Below are positions 1 to 6,841 of a stretch of 30,444 bases of DNA, in pieces. The stretch spans positions 1-30,444 of the IMG/VR virus record IMGVR_UViG_3300027573_000094; one strand, given 5' to 3'. Numbering within the stretch: position 1 is the stretch's first letter; each line of letters starts with the position of its first letter. Made by a program: the position numbers and the translations under genes. This DNA is from a virus. Below the pieces are notes generated by a model. The model was not told where the DNA came from, ran no database searches, and saw only the letters and a program-made list of their open reading frames with translations.

Positions 1-293
1 TCGTCGCTTTTATCCTCCCAACCTATAGAAATGTATTTAAATAATTTCTCTAACTCACTATTACTAAAGCTCTCGGAATATAAATAACTTGGGAAACCTT
101 CAAAATCTGTGAACATTGGTTCAGGATCTGAAATTCCTACTTTTTCAAAATGTTCATTTATGTAGTCTTGGAATTCGTCCGCGTCGCTAAAATCTGATAA
201 ATCAACCCAATGACCATATTTAAATTGAGTTCCTTCGTTGTAGCTTGCGTAATCAGTTAAAAAAAGTTTCGGGGTAGTTGTTGTAGTTTCCAT
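1..293 (-). CDS. ardA: Anti-restriction protein ArdA, 5' part (C-terminus beyond window)
   Basis: ArdA proteins mimic DNA and block type I restriction-modification enzymes, so this gene would protect incoming phage DNA. I translated the reverse strand from the ATG at 293; the frame stays open for 97 codons to the window edge. The product starts METTTTTPKLFLTDYASYNE and carries the ArdA N-terminal signature: a tyrosine/asparagine/glycine turn (ASYNEGT), then GHWVDLSD, an acidic DADEF segment, and later DPEPMFTDFEGFP. It is strongly acidic, as expected for a DNA mimic. It is the second gene of a leftward pair, 40 nt after the stop of the upstream small gene, and probably shares that gene's promoter. 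What I see is the motif match and the acidity; the function is family knowledge. The C-terminal half was not available to check. Confidence 0.85.
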   Translation of the reverse strand, partial: METTTTTPKLFLTDYASYNEGTQFKYGHWVDLSDFSDADEFQDYINEHFEKVGISDPEPMFTDFEGFPSYLYSESFSNSELEKLFKYISIGWEDKSD

Positions 294-333
294 AATTGAT
301 AAATATAAAAGATTAATGATATTTGTTTGTTTG

Positions 334-618
334 TTATTTTCTAATGTTTAAATCGTTTTCTATTTCCTCAGGAGTCAGTCTAAGTTCGTACTTTGCGAAA
401 TCATCCCAAGCAATTTGCTCCAAAAGTTTTAAATCTCTGCTTATATAGTCACTTCTTTCAATAAGTAAATAATATTCCCCTGATGGCAGAATCTCAATAA
501 CTAAAGCATCCGCATAAACTAAATTATTTTCACTTTCTGAAATTCCTCCGAATGTGTTGTTAACTTCTTCTTTGGTCATTTCTTTTTTAGAGTCTCTAAA
601 TTCTTGTAAAGTTTTCAT
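334..618 (-). CDS. Small acidic hypothetical protein upstream of ardA
   Basis: A 94-residue product with no family I recognise. It is acidic overall, has a charged N-terminus (MKTLQEFRDSKKEMTKEE) and no signal peptide or membrane segment. The ATG at 618 is 39 nt downstream of the host-like leftward promoter element (first base 657 side), and no upstream start is open, so this start is favoured. It leads a two-gene leftward unit whose second gene is ardA. That context suggests an early host-interaction role, perhaps another anti-defence factor, but this is inference from position only. Confidence 0.7.
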   Translation of the reverse strand: MKTLQEFRDSKKEMTKEEVNNTFGGISESENNLVYADALVIEILPSGEYYLLIERSDYISRDLKLLEQIAWDDFAKYELRLTPEEIENDLNIRK

Positions 619-664
619 CTTATTAAGGTATTAAGATAATCGGGTTTGTTCCTGATTTCTTTTA

Positions 665-696
665 CAAATATAGGGCGATATGACTATAAGAAACAA
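665..696 (-). promoter_or_regulatory. Host-type leftward promoter for the ardA unit
   Basis: On the reverse strand TTG (694-696) is followed by 21 nt and then TATATTTG (665-672). This fits the Bacteroidota primary sigma consensus TTG-N(17-23)-TAnnTTTG. It points at the 334-618 and ardA genes, with the first start codon about 47 nt downstream of the -7 box. Confidence 0.65.
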
Positions 697-920
697 CAGA
701 GAAAAACTATAATAGTAAAGGTTTACTATAAGAAATACTTATACCTGAGCAATGGCGCGGGTTTCAGGCGTATAAATGAGGTAAAAAAATATTAAAATAA
801 TTAAAAAAAGATTGAAAATAATTTATTGAAATCCTGGAAACGTATAAAATCCGGAAAAATTGAATAAATCCAAGTAATAAACAAGTATCATTTTAAACGG
901 TTGAAAGTTGGTAAAAGTCA

Positions 921-1198
921 TATATATAAAAGGTATAATTAAAACCTATCAAAACTCCCTGCAATAGAATCTATATATAAGGAATAAGACAACATAAAGA
1001 GAAGGAAAGCGCAAAGCAGGGAACAAAGTAATTAACAGCGCAGCGGGGCCACAAATAAAGCAATACACAAAAGACAACAATGTCCGTTATTAAAAGACTA
1101 TCAAACAAATAAAAGGATTAATATATATAAAGGACAGTAAACGAATTACAAGCGATAAGATAAACCGAATTCCTTCAAAAGTCCTATTATATAAAAGG
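921..1198 (+). repeat. Degenerate direct repeats, TATATATA(A)AAGG type
   Basis: Copies at 921-933 (TATATATAAAAGG), 972-982 (TATATATAAGG), 1122-1133 (TATATATAAAGG) and 1188-1198 (TATATAAAAGG), with a weaker one at 1531-1542 (TATAAATAAAGG). All are on the + strand in gene-free DNA, unevenly spaced. They could be iteron-like sites, DNA-unwinding AT tracts or phage promoters. Confidence 0.5.
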
Positions 1199-1243
1199 AG
1201 TTAGAACGATGTTTAAAACCTGCTAAAACTCCATGCAAAAGGA
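939..1243 (+). repeat. 31-nt imperfect direct duplication in non-coding DNA
   Basis: The 31 nt at 939-969 and at 1213-1243 agree at about 25 positions (shared blocks TTAAAACCT, AAAACTCC, TGCAA). Each copy lies shortly after a TATATA(A)AAGG element (921 and 1188) and is followed about 40-70 nt later by a related AAGCGC/AAGCGCGGAGCAG block. The whole region therefore looks like an old tandem duplication of a unit a few hundred nt long. Confidence 0.5.
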
Positions 1244-1809
1244 AACAAGTGTAAAAGAAAGAGAGAGACAAGAAAGAAGGAAACATAAACGAAAGACAAG
1301 CGCGGAGCAGTACAAACAAACAACAAACTAACTAAGCAGCTAAGTATAGATTATTTCCTAGTGTATAAAGTAAATTGATTGATGAATTGTCAACACTCGA
1401 AGCACCCTCACATTAATCTAAATTTATAAAATCTAATTACCTGAACATGGTATAAATATAAATCAGTTTATTAATTGGATTCGGTTTGGTTGTATTCGGA
1501 ATAGAAATAGTTTACAATAGCTTAAACCCTTATAAATAAAGGAATTAGTATTGATTTATTACGATCATACTAAGACTATAGTACGCAATTAGAACCACCA
1601 AACGAGCTAAAATATAGTATTAGAATTGCTTTAAACACCTGACCTGAGAGATAATATAAAAACCTAAAACATTTAGAGAAAGGAAACCGAAAAGATGACC
1701 CCGGTACACTTCAATAATGACTTGGGAAACCGGAAACAGACCCCGTATCCCCCTAGATTATACCTACCTATCATAAACTCTCACTACTATAAATCTCACA
1801 CAATACAGA

Positions 1810-1960
1810 GTGGGACAGCAAGTAAAAAAGCATGTGGGACAGTAGAAAGTGGGACAGTATTATGGGTGTCCCAGAGGTTAATAGCGGGACAGTGAGATTT
1901 GGTCATTTATTTAGATTAAATATACATTACAGATAAAGTGGTACAAAAAACGGGACAGTA
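1810..1960 (+). repeat. Cluster of GTGGGACAG repeats upstream of an HTH gene
   Basis: GTGGGACAG occurs at 1810-1818, 1834-1842 and 1849-1857. GCGGGACAGT is at 1884-1893, ACGGGACAGTA at 1950-1960, and an inverted TGTCCCA at 1867-1873. A decayed GTGGTACA lies at 1938-1945. Start-to-start spacing is irregular (24, 15, 35, 66 nt). The last copy sits where the -33 element of the following promoter would be. The arrangement suggests a protein-binding array, most simply an operator for the helix-turn-helix protein encoded at 2013, or origin iterons. Confidence 0.65.
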
Positions 1961-1972
1961 ACATAAAAGTAT

Positions 1973-1980
1973 TATATTTG
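1973..1980 (+). promoter_or_regulatory. Rightward TATATTTG promoter before the HTH gene
   Basis: TATATTTG matches the Bacteroidota -7 box TAnnTTTG and lies 33 nt before the ATG at 2013. No TTG is present at the -33 position; the GGGACAG repeat at 1950-1960 occupies it instead. This suggests that binding at the repeat regulates the promoter. Confidence 0.5.
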
Positions 1981-2012
1981 TCATAGTTGAATGATTAAAC
2001 AAAAGTTAAGAG

Positions 2013-2366
2013 ATGGATACGAATATTGAGCAGAAGGTGTTAGATTTGAACAATGATGGGAAGTCGCTTCGTCAGATTGCGGATGATTTAGGCATCAATA
2101 AGAATAAGGTTTCCCGCATATTGTCTAAGTTCTTGAATCCGATAGATACTGCGGCTAAGAAGTCGGCTGCTAAGGCGGTTGAAGCTGATGAGGTGATGGA
2201 GGTTGAATATGAGGAAACTGACGAGAGAGTGTCTTCGTTTGTTGGATGGGATAGGATAGGTCCGAATGAGTATTCTAATAAGGCGACAGGTGAGATTATG
2301 AATGTTCGTTTTGTTAAGGGTGCTGCTGAGAATCATTTCATTGGGCATTTCGTAAAAAGCAAGTAG
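2013..2366 (+). CDS. Helix-turn-helix DNA-binding protein
   Basis: A 117-residue protein. Residues about 5-40 form a resolvase-type helix-turn-helix: a helix with LDLNNDGKSLRQIAD, then DLGINKNKVSRILSKF as turn and recognition helix. After a short alanine/lysine stretch comes an acidic linker (EADEVMEVEYEETDE). The C-terminal domain of about 40 residues (SSFVGWDRIGPNEYSNKATG onward) I do not recognise. It is the first gene of the rightward array, next to a TATATTTG promoter and the GTGGGACAG repeats, so it is the best candidate to bind them and regulate itself. DNA binding is supported by the motif; the target is inference. A replication-initiator role is an alternative. Confidence 0.75.
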   Translation: MDTNIEQKVLDLNNDGKSLRQIADDLGINKNKVSRILSKFLNPIDTAAKKSAAKAVEADEVMEVEYEETDERVSSFVGWDRIGPNEYSNKATGEIMNVRFVKGAAENHFIGHFVKSK

Positions 2367-2368
2367 AA

Positions 2369-2644
2369 ATGGGATTTGAAATACACATGGATATGGGAAA
2401 TTCTGAAAAAAAATCGGCTGACGCCAATGTAGGTAATGTTATTGCGGCGGTTCCGACGGCGAGAGAGTTTCTGAATATGGGCCTGACTGATGATTATGCA
2501 AAGGATATGATACAATTCGCTATGATGCACGTTGAGAATTTCGCGAAAACTCTTGCTTACAAACATTCAGAATGCTACGGAAACGCAACGGCTGTGGATA
2601 TTGAGCTGATTCCGGAAGCGGTTGAGAAATATAAAATTAAATAA
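2369..2644 (+). CDS. Hypothetical protein
   Basis: A 91-residue soluble protein, start codon 2 nt after the previous stop, so probably translationally coupled to the HTH gene. The N-terminal third is polar (MGFEIHMDMGNSEKKSADAN). The rest is likely helical, with NMGLTDDYAKDMIQFAMMHV and an EAVEKYKIK tail. I see no known motif and propose no function. Confidence 0.65.
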   Translation: MGFEIHMDMGNSEKKSADANVGNVIAAVPTAREFLNMGLTDDYAKDMIQFAMMHVENFAKTLAYKHSECYGNATAVDIELIPEAVEKYKIK

Positions 2645-2654
2645 ATCAAATAGA

Positions 2655-2900
2655 ATGAAAAAAGAGTACAAAGTAAGCGGAGCAGCAATTGGATTAGGAT
2701 TAAGCGTATTTATATTAGCGTGTACGGTATATTGCTTCGTTATAGCATTGATTATTGACAACCAGATTGCGGCTTGGGGATGGGGGCTTTTAACCTTACA
2801 TACGTTTGGAGGATTCCTGAAATCTATGCTAAAATACCTGAAGAAAAAACATAAGCGTAAGCTGAAAGAGTGTAGTAAAGAAGACATTTACACTCGTTAA
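2655..2900 (+). CDS. Small two-helix membrane protein
   Basis: I chose the ATG at 2655 over one at 2622, because 2622 overlaps the previous gene and would add a polar stretch ahead of the natural N-terminus MKKEYKVSG. The 81-residue product has a strong hydrophobic helix (IGLGLSVFILACTVYCFVIA) and a second, weaker one (AAWGWGLLTLHTFGGF). A very basic tail (KYLKKKHKRKLKE) follows. The topology suggests an inner-membrane protein with cytoplasmic positive ends. I do not recognise the family. Confidence 0.6.
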   Translation: MKKEYKVSGAAIGLGLSVFILACTVYCFVIALIIDNQIAAWGWGLLTLHTFGGFLKSMLKYLKKKHKRKLKECSKEDIYTR

Positions 2901-3235
2901 AAATAAAAAAGATAAGGCAGAAGAAAATCCATATCGGTATATATGGTAGACTTTCAGGGATTATCGACAGAGCAGTGAGCCTTACGCCACAATATAGACC
3001 GCCAAGTCTGTGGTTCCATAATTTGGCTGCCCAATCCCTGATATTACTGACAGCTGAGTAATTTATTGGTTTTTACTCTTAACGGAAAGATACGGCAAAA
3101 ACGGGGGGTTGACATATTGGCTATTATCTCTTGACGGTAATGCAGACTCGGACTCTGCTCCCTCCACGAAAAAAGTGATGAAGTGACCTCACATTCGAGG
3201 ATTTTAACCAAATTTCAACCAAACTACAAGTAAAT
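2901..3235. other. 335-nt untranslated gap with several stem-loops
   Basis: There are no ORFs of note on either strand. The segment contains the 88-nt closed structure described separately (2954-3041). It also has a GCAGA/TCTGC hairpin with a 7-nt loop near 3140-3156 and short GC-rich elements before the phoH gene. It is more GC-rich and more structured than the A-rich gaps elsewhere in the window, which suggests a leader or small RNA rather than a decayed gene. Confidence 0.5.
2954..3041 (+). ncRNA. Candidate structured RNA (88 nt, closed by a 9-bp stem)
   Basis: TCAGGGATT at 2954-2962 is fully complementary to AATCCCTGA at 3033-3041. Inside, AGCC (2978-2981) can pair with GGCT (3025-3028). 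An inner hairpin forms from CCACA (2987-2991) with TGTGG (3009-3013), extended by GAC (2997-2999) with GTC (3006-3008). These nested pairings form one elongated rod with internal bulges. It is not a tRNA: there is no T-arm consensus. The strand is assumed from the direction of the flanking genes. It could be a leader element of phoH or a free small RNA. Confidence 0.35.
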
Positions 3236-3931
3236 ATGAAAAAAGGCACAGGAGTAAAAGGAGACAAGCCAACTGCGGTCAAAAAGGAATTGAAAAACGA
3301 GATAAAGTACCAAGTTCAGCTTACGGACGAACAGAAGGCTGTGAAGACAGGGGCTTATCAAAAGGATGTCACAATCGTACTTGGGCATTTCGGTTCCGGA
3401 AAAACTCTTGTAGCGGCTCAGATAGCATTGGATATGCTGTTTAAGAAGCAGATTTCAAAGATTTACATTACAAGACCGATTAACTTCGAGGCCACGGGAT
3501 TTTTGACAGGATCAGCCGATGAGAAACTGGCATTTCATACATTCCCAATCAAGCAGAATTTCTATGCCTGTTACAGCAAGGTGAAAATCGACGAATTATT
3601 CAAGGACGGGACTATACAGATTGTGCCAATCGACTACATGAAAGGCTACACTTTTGCTGACTCATGCACGATAGTTGACGAATTCGAGGATATTAATTAC
3701 AAGGATTTTGAGCTTATTCTTACAAGACTCGGAAAAGGTTCTAAATTGCTTTTCACCGGTTCCGAAGAACAGATTGACATAAAAGGAAGCTGCATCGACA
3801 AGATAAAATGCCTGCAGAACTTTGATTTGGTTAACTACCATGTTCTTACTTCACAGCACAGAAACGAGGCCATTATGCAGATTCTGAACTTCGTTAAAGA
3901 CAATCACTCGGTTAAATCTCAGCAAAACTAG
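3236..3931 (+). CDS. phoH: PhoH-like P-loop ATPase
   Basis: PhoH-like proteins are cytoplasmic P-loop ATPases, common in phages, with suspected roles in RNA metabolism or phosphate stress. The 231-residue product has a Walker A motif GHFGSGKT at residues 50-57 and a Walker B TIVDE at 145-149. A sensor-like LLFTGSEEQID lies at 171-181, in the order and spacing of the PhoH core. The first 25 residues are basic and probably disordered. The gene sits directly after a structured untranslated region and is followed 3 nt later by the next ORF. The family is clear; the precise phage function is not settled. Confidence 0.88.
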   Translation: MKKGTGVKGDKPTAVKKELKNEIKYQVQLTDEQKAVKTGAYQKDVTIVLGHFGSGKTLVAAQIALDMLFKKQISKIYITRPINFEATGFLTGSADEKLAFHTFPIKQNFYACYSKVKIDELFKDGTIQIVPIDYMKGYTFADSCTIVDEFEDINYKDFELILTRLGKGSKLLFTGSEEQIDIKGSCIDKIKCLQNFDLVNYHVLTSQHRNEAIMQILNFVKDNHSVKSQQN

Positions 3932-3934
3932 CCT

Positions 3935-4366
3935 ATGAAAGTTAGTTTAGAAGTAGCAGTAGTGGCGCATGAGAAAGGGTTTTATTTCCAGGCGCCATGT
4001 TTCTGCGGAGACGCTGAGAATGACGGGGAATGCAACAGGTGCAGAGTTCTTCAGGAACAATGCGAGAACTTTACGGCATATCGGCCAAGCCAGACAGAAG
4101 TTCAGAAAGTATTAAGAAACATAAACATACATGCGGCATCGGAAGCTATCCCTCAACCGGAATGTGTCAAATTCATCGGTCACATCCTGTACGTTGGGAA
4201 CAATGTAATGATAAGCGAAAACACCAAATTCATACGCGACTCATACGAGGAAGCATTAGATGACGCCTTGGAATACGGACTCGAAATGATTGAGGTGATT
4301 GACACAATGGAGGAAGAAGGAGAATATGACGACGATGACGATTCAGACGACGAAGATTATGAGTAA
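3935..4366 (+). CDS. Hypothetical protein with cysteine knuckle and acidic tail
   Basis: A 143-residue protein. Near residues 22-36 there are four cysteines in the pattern CFCGD...ECNRC plus further cysteines nearby, suggesting a small zinc-binding knuckle. The last 25 residues are almost all Asp/Glu (GEYDDDDDSDDEDYE), giving a highly acidic tail. It begins 3 nt after phoH and its stop overlaps the next start, so it belongs to a coupled operon. I do not recognise a family; a nucleic-acid- or protein-binding role is only a guess. Confidence 0.65.
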   Translation: MKVSLEVAVVAHEKGFYFQAPCFCGDAENDGECNRCRVLQEQCENFTAYRPSQTEVQKVLRNINIHAASEAIPQPECVKFIGHILYVGNNVMISENTKFIRDSYEEALDDALEYGLEMIEVIDTMEEEGEYDDDDDSDDEDYE

Positions 4367-4559
4367 GATGGTAAAAAAAGACAAGTGGGTTACAAAGAAA
4401 ATGGTAAGCCCTGAATTGAGAGAGGAAATCATATTTTACTGGAGATGCTCCAAGGACAACGGTTCTCAGGACATAGCCACAAGATTCGGCATTACGGTTT
4501 ACATGGTCAACGGGATTTTGGATAAACACTTAAAAAGCAGGGTATTAGATGATAAGTAA
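4359..4559 (+). CDS. Small helix-turn-helix protein
   Basis: I place the start at the ATG at 4359, which overlaps the preceding stop (ATGAGTAA); an in-frame ATG at 4368 is also possible. The 66-residue product is basic at the N-terminus (MSKMVKKDKWVTKK). It then has two or three helices with the look of a helix-turn-helix: LREEIIFYWRC, SQDIATRFGITVYMVNGILD. It probably binds DNA as a small regulator. It overlaps the next gene by 11 nt, so expression should be coupled. Confidence 0.6.
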   Translation: MSKMVKKDKWVTKKMVSPELREEIIFYWRCSKDNGSQDIATRFGITVYMVNGILDKHLKSRVLDDK

Positions 4560-4857
4560 AGAATTATTCGTTGACTGCATAAACTCCATAATGCTTCAAC
4601 ATTCCGAAGATAAGGCGAATGCCGAATTGGTGAAACAGGCTTTTCAGGTTAGTGAATTCGCACTGTATGATAACGGAAAACTGATTTCGGCCATTGTCAA
4701 TTTGCTAAGACAATACTTTCCGGTGTGTTTTGATGGTTTTTGCAACTTGGAGCATTACATGTTTCAGTTAGATTTCGGGAAATGTGGCGAGGAATATGAA
4801 TCGCCGGAGGAATTTTACGACAGATTAGTTAACGAACAAAACTTAATTAACCCATGA
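4549..4857 (+). CDS. Hypothetical protein
   Basis: A 102-residue acidic protein (MISKELFVDCINSIM at the start, ESPEEFYDRLVNEQ near the end) with mixed helix and no signal or membrane segment. It overlaps the upstream HTH gene by 11 nt, and its TGA overlaps the next start (ATGA). I do not recognise the family. The compact overlaps argue that it is a genuine phage gene. Confidence 0.65.
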   Translation: MISKELFVDCINSIMLQHSEDKANAELVKQAFQVSEFALYDNGKLISAIVNLLRQYFPVCFDGFCNLEHYMFQLDFGKCGEEYESPEEFYDRLVNEQNLINP

Positions 4858-5018
4858 ATATAATCACCACCAATCTTTGTCATTCAGTCGGGCCGTATAA
4901 ATTTATTTATGTGTCGAATACGTTTTATGACAACAATATTTTCTGCGTAAACAGATTCGATTACAACGCGACATCAAGTCCTCTTATTGGAATTTGGAAA
5001 ATAAAATATAAACTATGA
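4854..5018 (+). CDS. Small hypothetical protein (54 aa)
   Basis: I found this short frame by reading the gap between two overlapping neighbours. Its ATG (4854) overlaps the previous stop as ATGA, and its own stop (5016-5018) overlaps the next start as ATGA. The 54-residue product begins MNIITTNLCHSVGPYKFIYV and is rich in aromatic residues and asparagine, with no membrane helix. The two ATGA couplings are the main evidence that it is translated. Confidence 0.6.
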   Translation: MNIITTNLCHSVGPYKFIYVSNTFYDNNIFCVNRFDYNATSSPLIGIWKIKYKL

Positions 5019-5332
5019 TACTACTATACTCAATTTTAGCTTTAACAGCCTCGGTTTACCTGGTGATTTCGGCAATCATGTTTTTCAATCATGCGGAACA
5101 TTACCATACTTACCGTAAAGTCTACAAAAGTCTTCCTGAGATGAAATTCAGAATAAACAAATACCACGGTTCGGTTCATTCGATTCACTGTCCGTTCATT
5201 TATTACACGGAAGACAAAATCGTGGATTTGGACGGTGAGATTTACCTGACAGACGGCGCTTACGAGTATTTCGACCTTTACTCGTGGTGGTACAGAAGGA
5301 AATTCGTGAAATGGTTTGATAATTTAGAATAA
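5015..5332 (+). CDS. Membrane-anchored hypothetical protein
   Basis: A 105-residue protein whose N-terminus is one uncleaved-looking hydrophobic helix (LLYSILALTASVYLVISAIM, residues about 3-22). A soluble domain rich in Tyr, His and Trp follows (HAEHYHTYRKV, LYSWWYRRKF). Positive charges after the helix favour a cytoplasmic C-terminal domain. It is coupled by 4-nt overlap with the gene before and by TAATG with the gene after. No family is recognised; a superinfection or envelope role would be speculation. Confidence 0.6.
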   Translation: MILLYSILALTASVYLVISAIMFFNHAEHYHTYRKVYKSLPEMKFRINKYHGSVHSIHCPFIYYTEDKIVDLDGEIYLTDGAYEYFDLYSWWYRRKFVKWFDNLE

Positions 5333-6132
5333 TGGAGGAAGAAGAAAAGCCCAAGAAAAGACAAGGAAGGCCCAAGGGAAGCAAGAATAAAGTACAAGGC
5401 AAAATGTTGAAGGAGCATCGTAAGGAACGAGGTCGTGATAATCGCCACCATAATCAATACGATGGGCAGACAAGGGGCGAGTTCATGAAAGTCCGCGACG
5501 GAGAAACTCAGGAGCAGTGGGAGGCGAGGACTGCACAGAGAAGGATTTACGGAAAGTCCAAGGATTCAAGGATAAAGAACACCAAGGACGGGAAACTCGT
5601 TATTCTGAGCCGAAAACTTCCCGGAATGCAGAAAGAGGTACAGCTTTGCATTTACCGAAATATCCATGAGAGGATGTTCGACTTCCTGAGAGTGTATTCT
5701 CTGATAATGAAACATGCCGAGGTGAGACACGACGTACTGAAAGACGACATAGAGCTTGGGTTCTACTTTTACAACGGGCTGCCTTTTACCAAGGAGGAGT
5801 TTAATCAATTATGCCTCATGACAGGATATGTAAAGGGAGTTTTCGCGAGATTCTACAAAAAGGGCTACATTCAGAAAATGGCTATCATGGCGGCAAACGG
5901 AGTGACAAAGGATACTCAGTATTACATACTGACGCTGGAATTCACAAGACTTATTGCCAAGGTTTACTCGGTTCTGACGAAAACTTCCAAGATGCAGATT
6001 GAAAATGCCCACGGAAAGCCACGTGTCAGTAAAGAACTAATGGAATGGATAGTGAAGGCCAACGAGGACATTGAGGAGACGATTTTGGGGATAAAGAAGC
6101 AGGACAAGATAAATTACAGAAACGAAGATTAA
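5332..6132 (+). CDS. AT-hook / winged-helix-like DNA-binding protein
   Basis: A 266-residue basic protein. Residues about 7-20 (KKRQGRPKGSKNK) hold a textbook AT-hook core, GRPKGS, which binds the minor groove of AT-rich DNA. The next 80 residues are highly charged (Arg/Lys/Glu). From about 110 on there is a folded helical domain with a possible winged-helix segment (FNQLCLMTGYVKGVFARFYK), and a charged helical C-terminus. The start is fixed by the TAATG overlap with the gene before. A regulator or nucleoid-like protein is likely; a small-terminase-type role cannot be excluded. Confidence 0.65.
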   Translation: MEEEEKPKKRQGRPKGSKNKVQGKMLKEHRKERGRDNRHHNQYDGQTRGEFMKVRDGETQEQWEARTAQRRIYGKSKDSRIKNTKDGKLVILSRKLPGMQKEVQLCIYRNIHERMFDFLRVYSLIMKHAEVRHDVLKDDIELGFYFYNGLPFTKEEFNQLCLMTGYVKGVFARFYKKGYIQKMAIMAANGVTKDTQYYILTLEFTRLIAKVYSVLTKTSKMQIENAHGKPRVSKELMEWIVKANEDIEETILGIKKQDKINYRNED

Positions 6133-6134
6133 TC

Positions 6135-6368
6135 ATGGGTAGTTGGAATCACAGATTATTAGCACATATACACGACGAAGAAGTGTATCTACAAGTTCAC
6201 GAAGTTTATTATAATGACGACGGAATACCAAACGGATATTCAGAAAATCCAGTTACAATCGGCTCAGAAGAAATTAAAGGAATCAAATGGGTTTTAACCA
6301 ATGTCAGGAAATGTCTTGACAAACCAATTTTATACGCAGGAAGCAATTTTCCAGCAGAATATAATTAA
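6135..6368 (+). CDS. Hypothetical protein
   Basis: A 77-residue soluble acidic protein (MGSWNHRLLAHIHDEEVYLQ at the start) with a predicted mixed fold: VHEVYYNDDGIPNGYSENPV, then EEIKGIKWVLTNVRKCLDKP and a proline/asparagine end. It starts 2 nt after the AT-hook gene. The look, a short beta segment then a helix, recurs in small phage proteins of Bacteroidota, but I cannot name a function. Confidence 0.6.
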   Translation: MGSWNHRLLAHIHDEEVYLQVHEVYYNDDGIPNGYSENPVTIGSEEIKGIKWVLTNVRKCLDKPILYAGSNFPAEYN

Positions 6369-6386
6369 TCAACTAAATATAAACAG

Positions 6387-6614
6387 ATGAAAAAAGTATT
6401 ATTATCAGCGGCAATCGCTATTTTCGCGACGGGTTGTGAAACAAAAAATGTATCAATACAAAGTACAGATACAATGATTAGTGGCATGTCAATAAAAACA
6501 TACACAATTCAAGGGTGTGAATATATTGGTAAGGCTATTGGTGGTGATTCGGCTGTTTTGACCCACAAAGGAAACTGCAAATTTTGCATCGAAAGAAATA
6601 AAACAATTAAATAA
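6387..6614 (+). CDS. Small phage lipoprotein
   Basis: A 75-residue product with a clear lipoprotein signal: MKK, a hydrophobic stretch VLLSAAIAIFA, then ATG-Cys with the lipidated cysteine at residue 17. The -3 position is alanine rather than the usual leucine, so the lipobox is slightly non-canonical. The mature part is about 58 residues with three more cysteines (GCEYIG, NCKFCIER), possibly disulfide-bonded in the periplasm. Small phage lipoproteins often exclude superinfecting phages by blocking receptors or DNA entry. That role fits but is inferred from architecture alone. Confidence 0.65.
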   Translation: MKKVLLSAAIAIFATGCETKNVSIQSTDTMISGMSIKTYTIQGCEYIGKAIGGDSAVLTHKGNCKFCIERNKTIK

Positions 6615-6619
6615 ATAAT

Positions 6620-6841
6620 ATGAATCCAGTAAATTACACACTTACCTTTGGGGAAAAAAGAGTTCAGAGAAGTTTCAATCCGTCGGCAAATACTGAGATT
6701 GAACAAATCAAAGAAATGTATGCTAAGGTTATCGACCACGTAGAAACACTGCGAAACAGCGCAAACAACAGAGAAGTTTCTTTAGCTCAGACGGAATTGG
6801 AAACATCTTGTATGTATGCCGTAAAATCACTTTTCGTATAA
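6620..6841 (+). CDS. Hypothetical helical protein
   Basis: A 73-residue protein. After a short beta-like start (MNPVNYTLTFGEKRVQRSF) it is mostly helical, with a heptad-like stretch (EIEQIKEMYAKVIDHVETLR) and a second helix (VSLAQTELETSCMYAVKSLF). It starts 5 nt after the lipoprotein gene and its TAA overlaps the next ATG. Phages often encode a small helical protein of this kind near replication genes; I make no functional claim. Confidence 0.6.
   Translation: MNPVNYTLTFGEKRVQRSFNPSANTEIEQIKEMYAKVIDHVETLRNSANNREVSLAQTELETSCMYAVKSLFV

Larger units (their letters stand above)
720..2012. other. 1.3-kb gene-poor region between divergent units
   Basis: No ORF here looks real; the 66-codon frame at 1695-1895 mostly translates a short DNA repeat. 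The + strand is unusually poor in T from about 960 to 1330 (long A/G/C runs). It holds degenerate copies of TATATATAAAAGG, a 31-nt imperfect duplication, and a GTGGGACAG cluster at its right end. It separates the leftward ardA unit from the rightward gene array, a place where phages often keep a replication origin or early regulatory region. That role is inferred; nothing in the sequence proves it. Confidence 0.6.

Noticed and set aside
1695-1895. 66-codon ORF in the gene-poor region
   Set aside because: Its second half only translates the GTGGGACAG DNA repeats (SGT/CGT/SGT), and the start lacks coupling or a promoter.
1810-1960. CRISPR array
   Set aside because: The repeat core is only about 9 nt, the spacing is irregular, one copy is inverted and no cas genes are near.
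2567-2887. 106-codon reverse-strand ORF
   Set aside because: It is antisense to two coupled rightward genes and has no independent support.
2954-3160. tRNA gene
   Set aside because: There is no T-arm consensus and no complete cloverleaf; only an isolated anticodon-arm-like hairpin is present.
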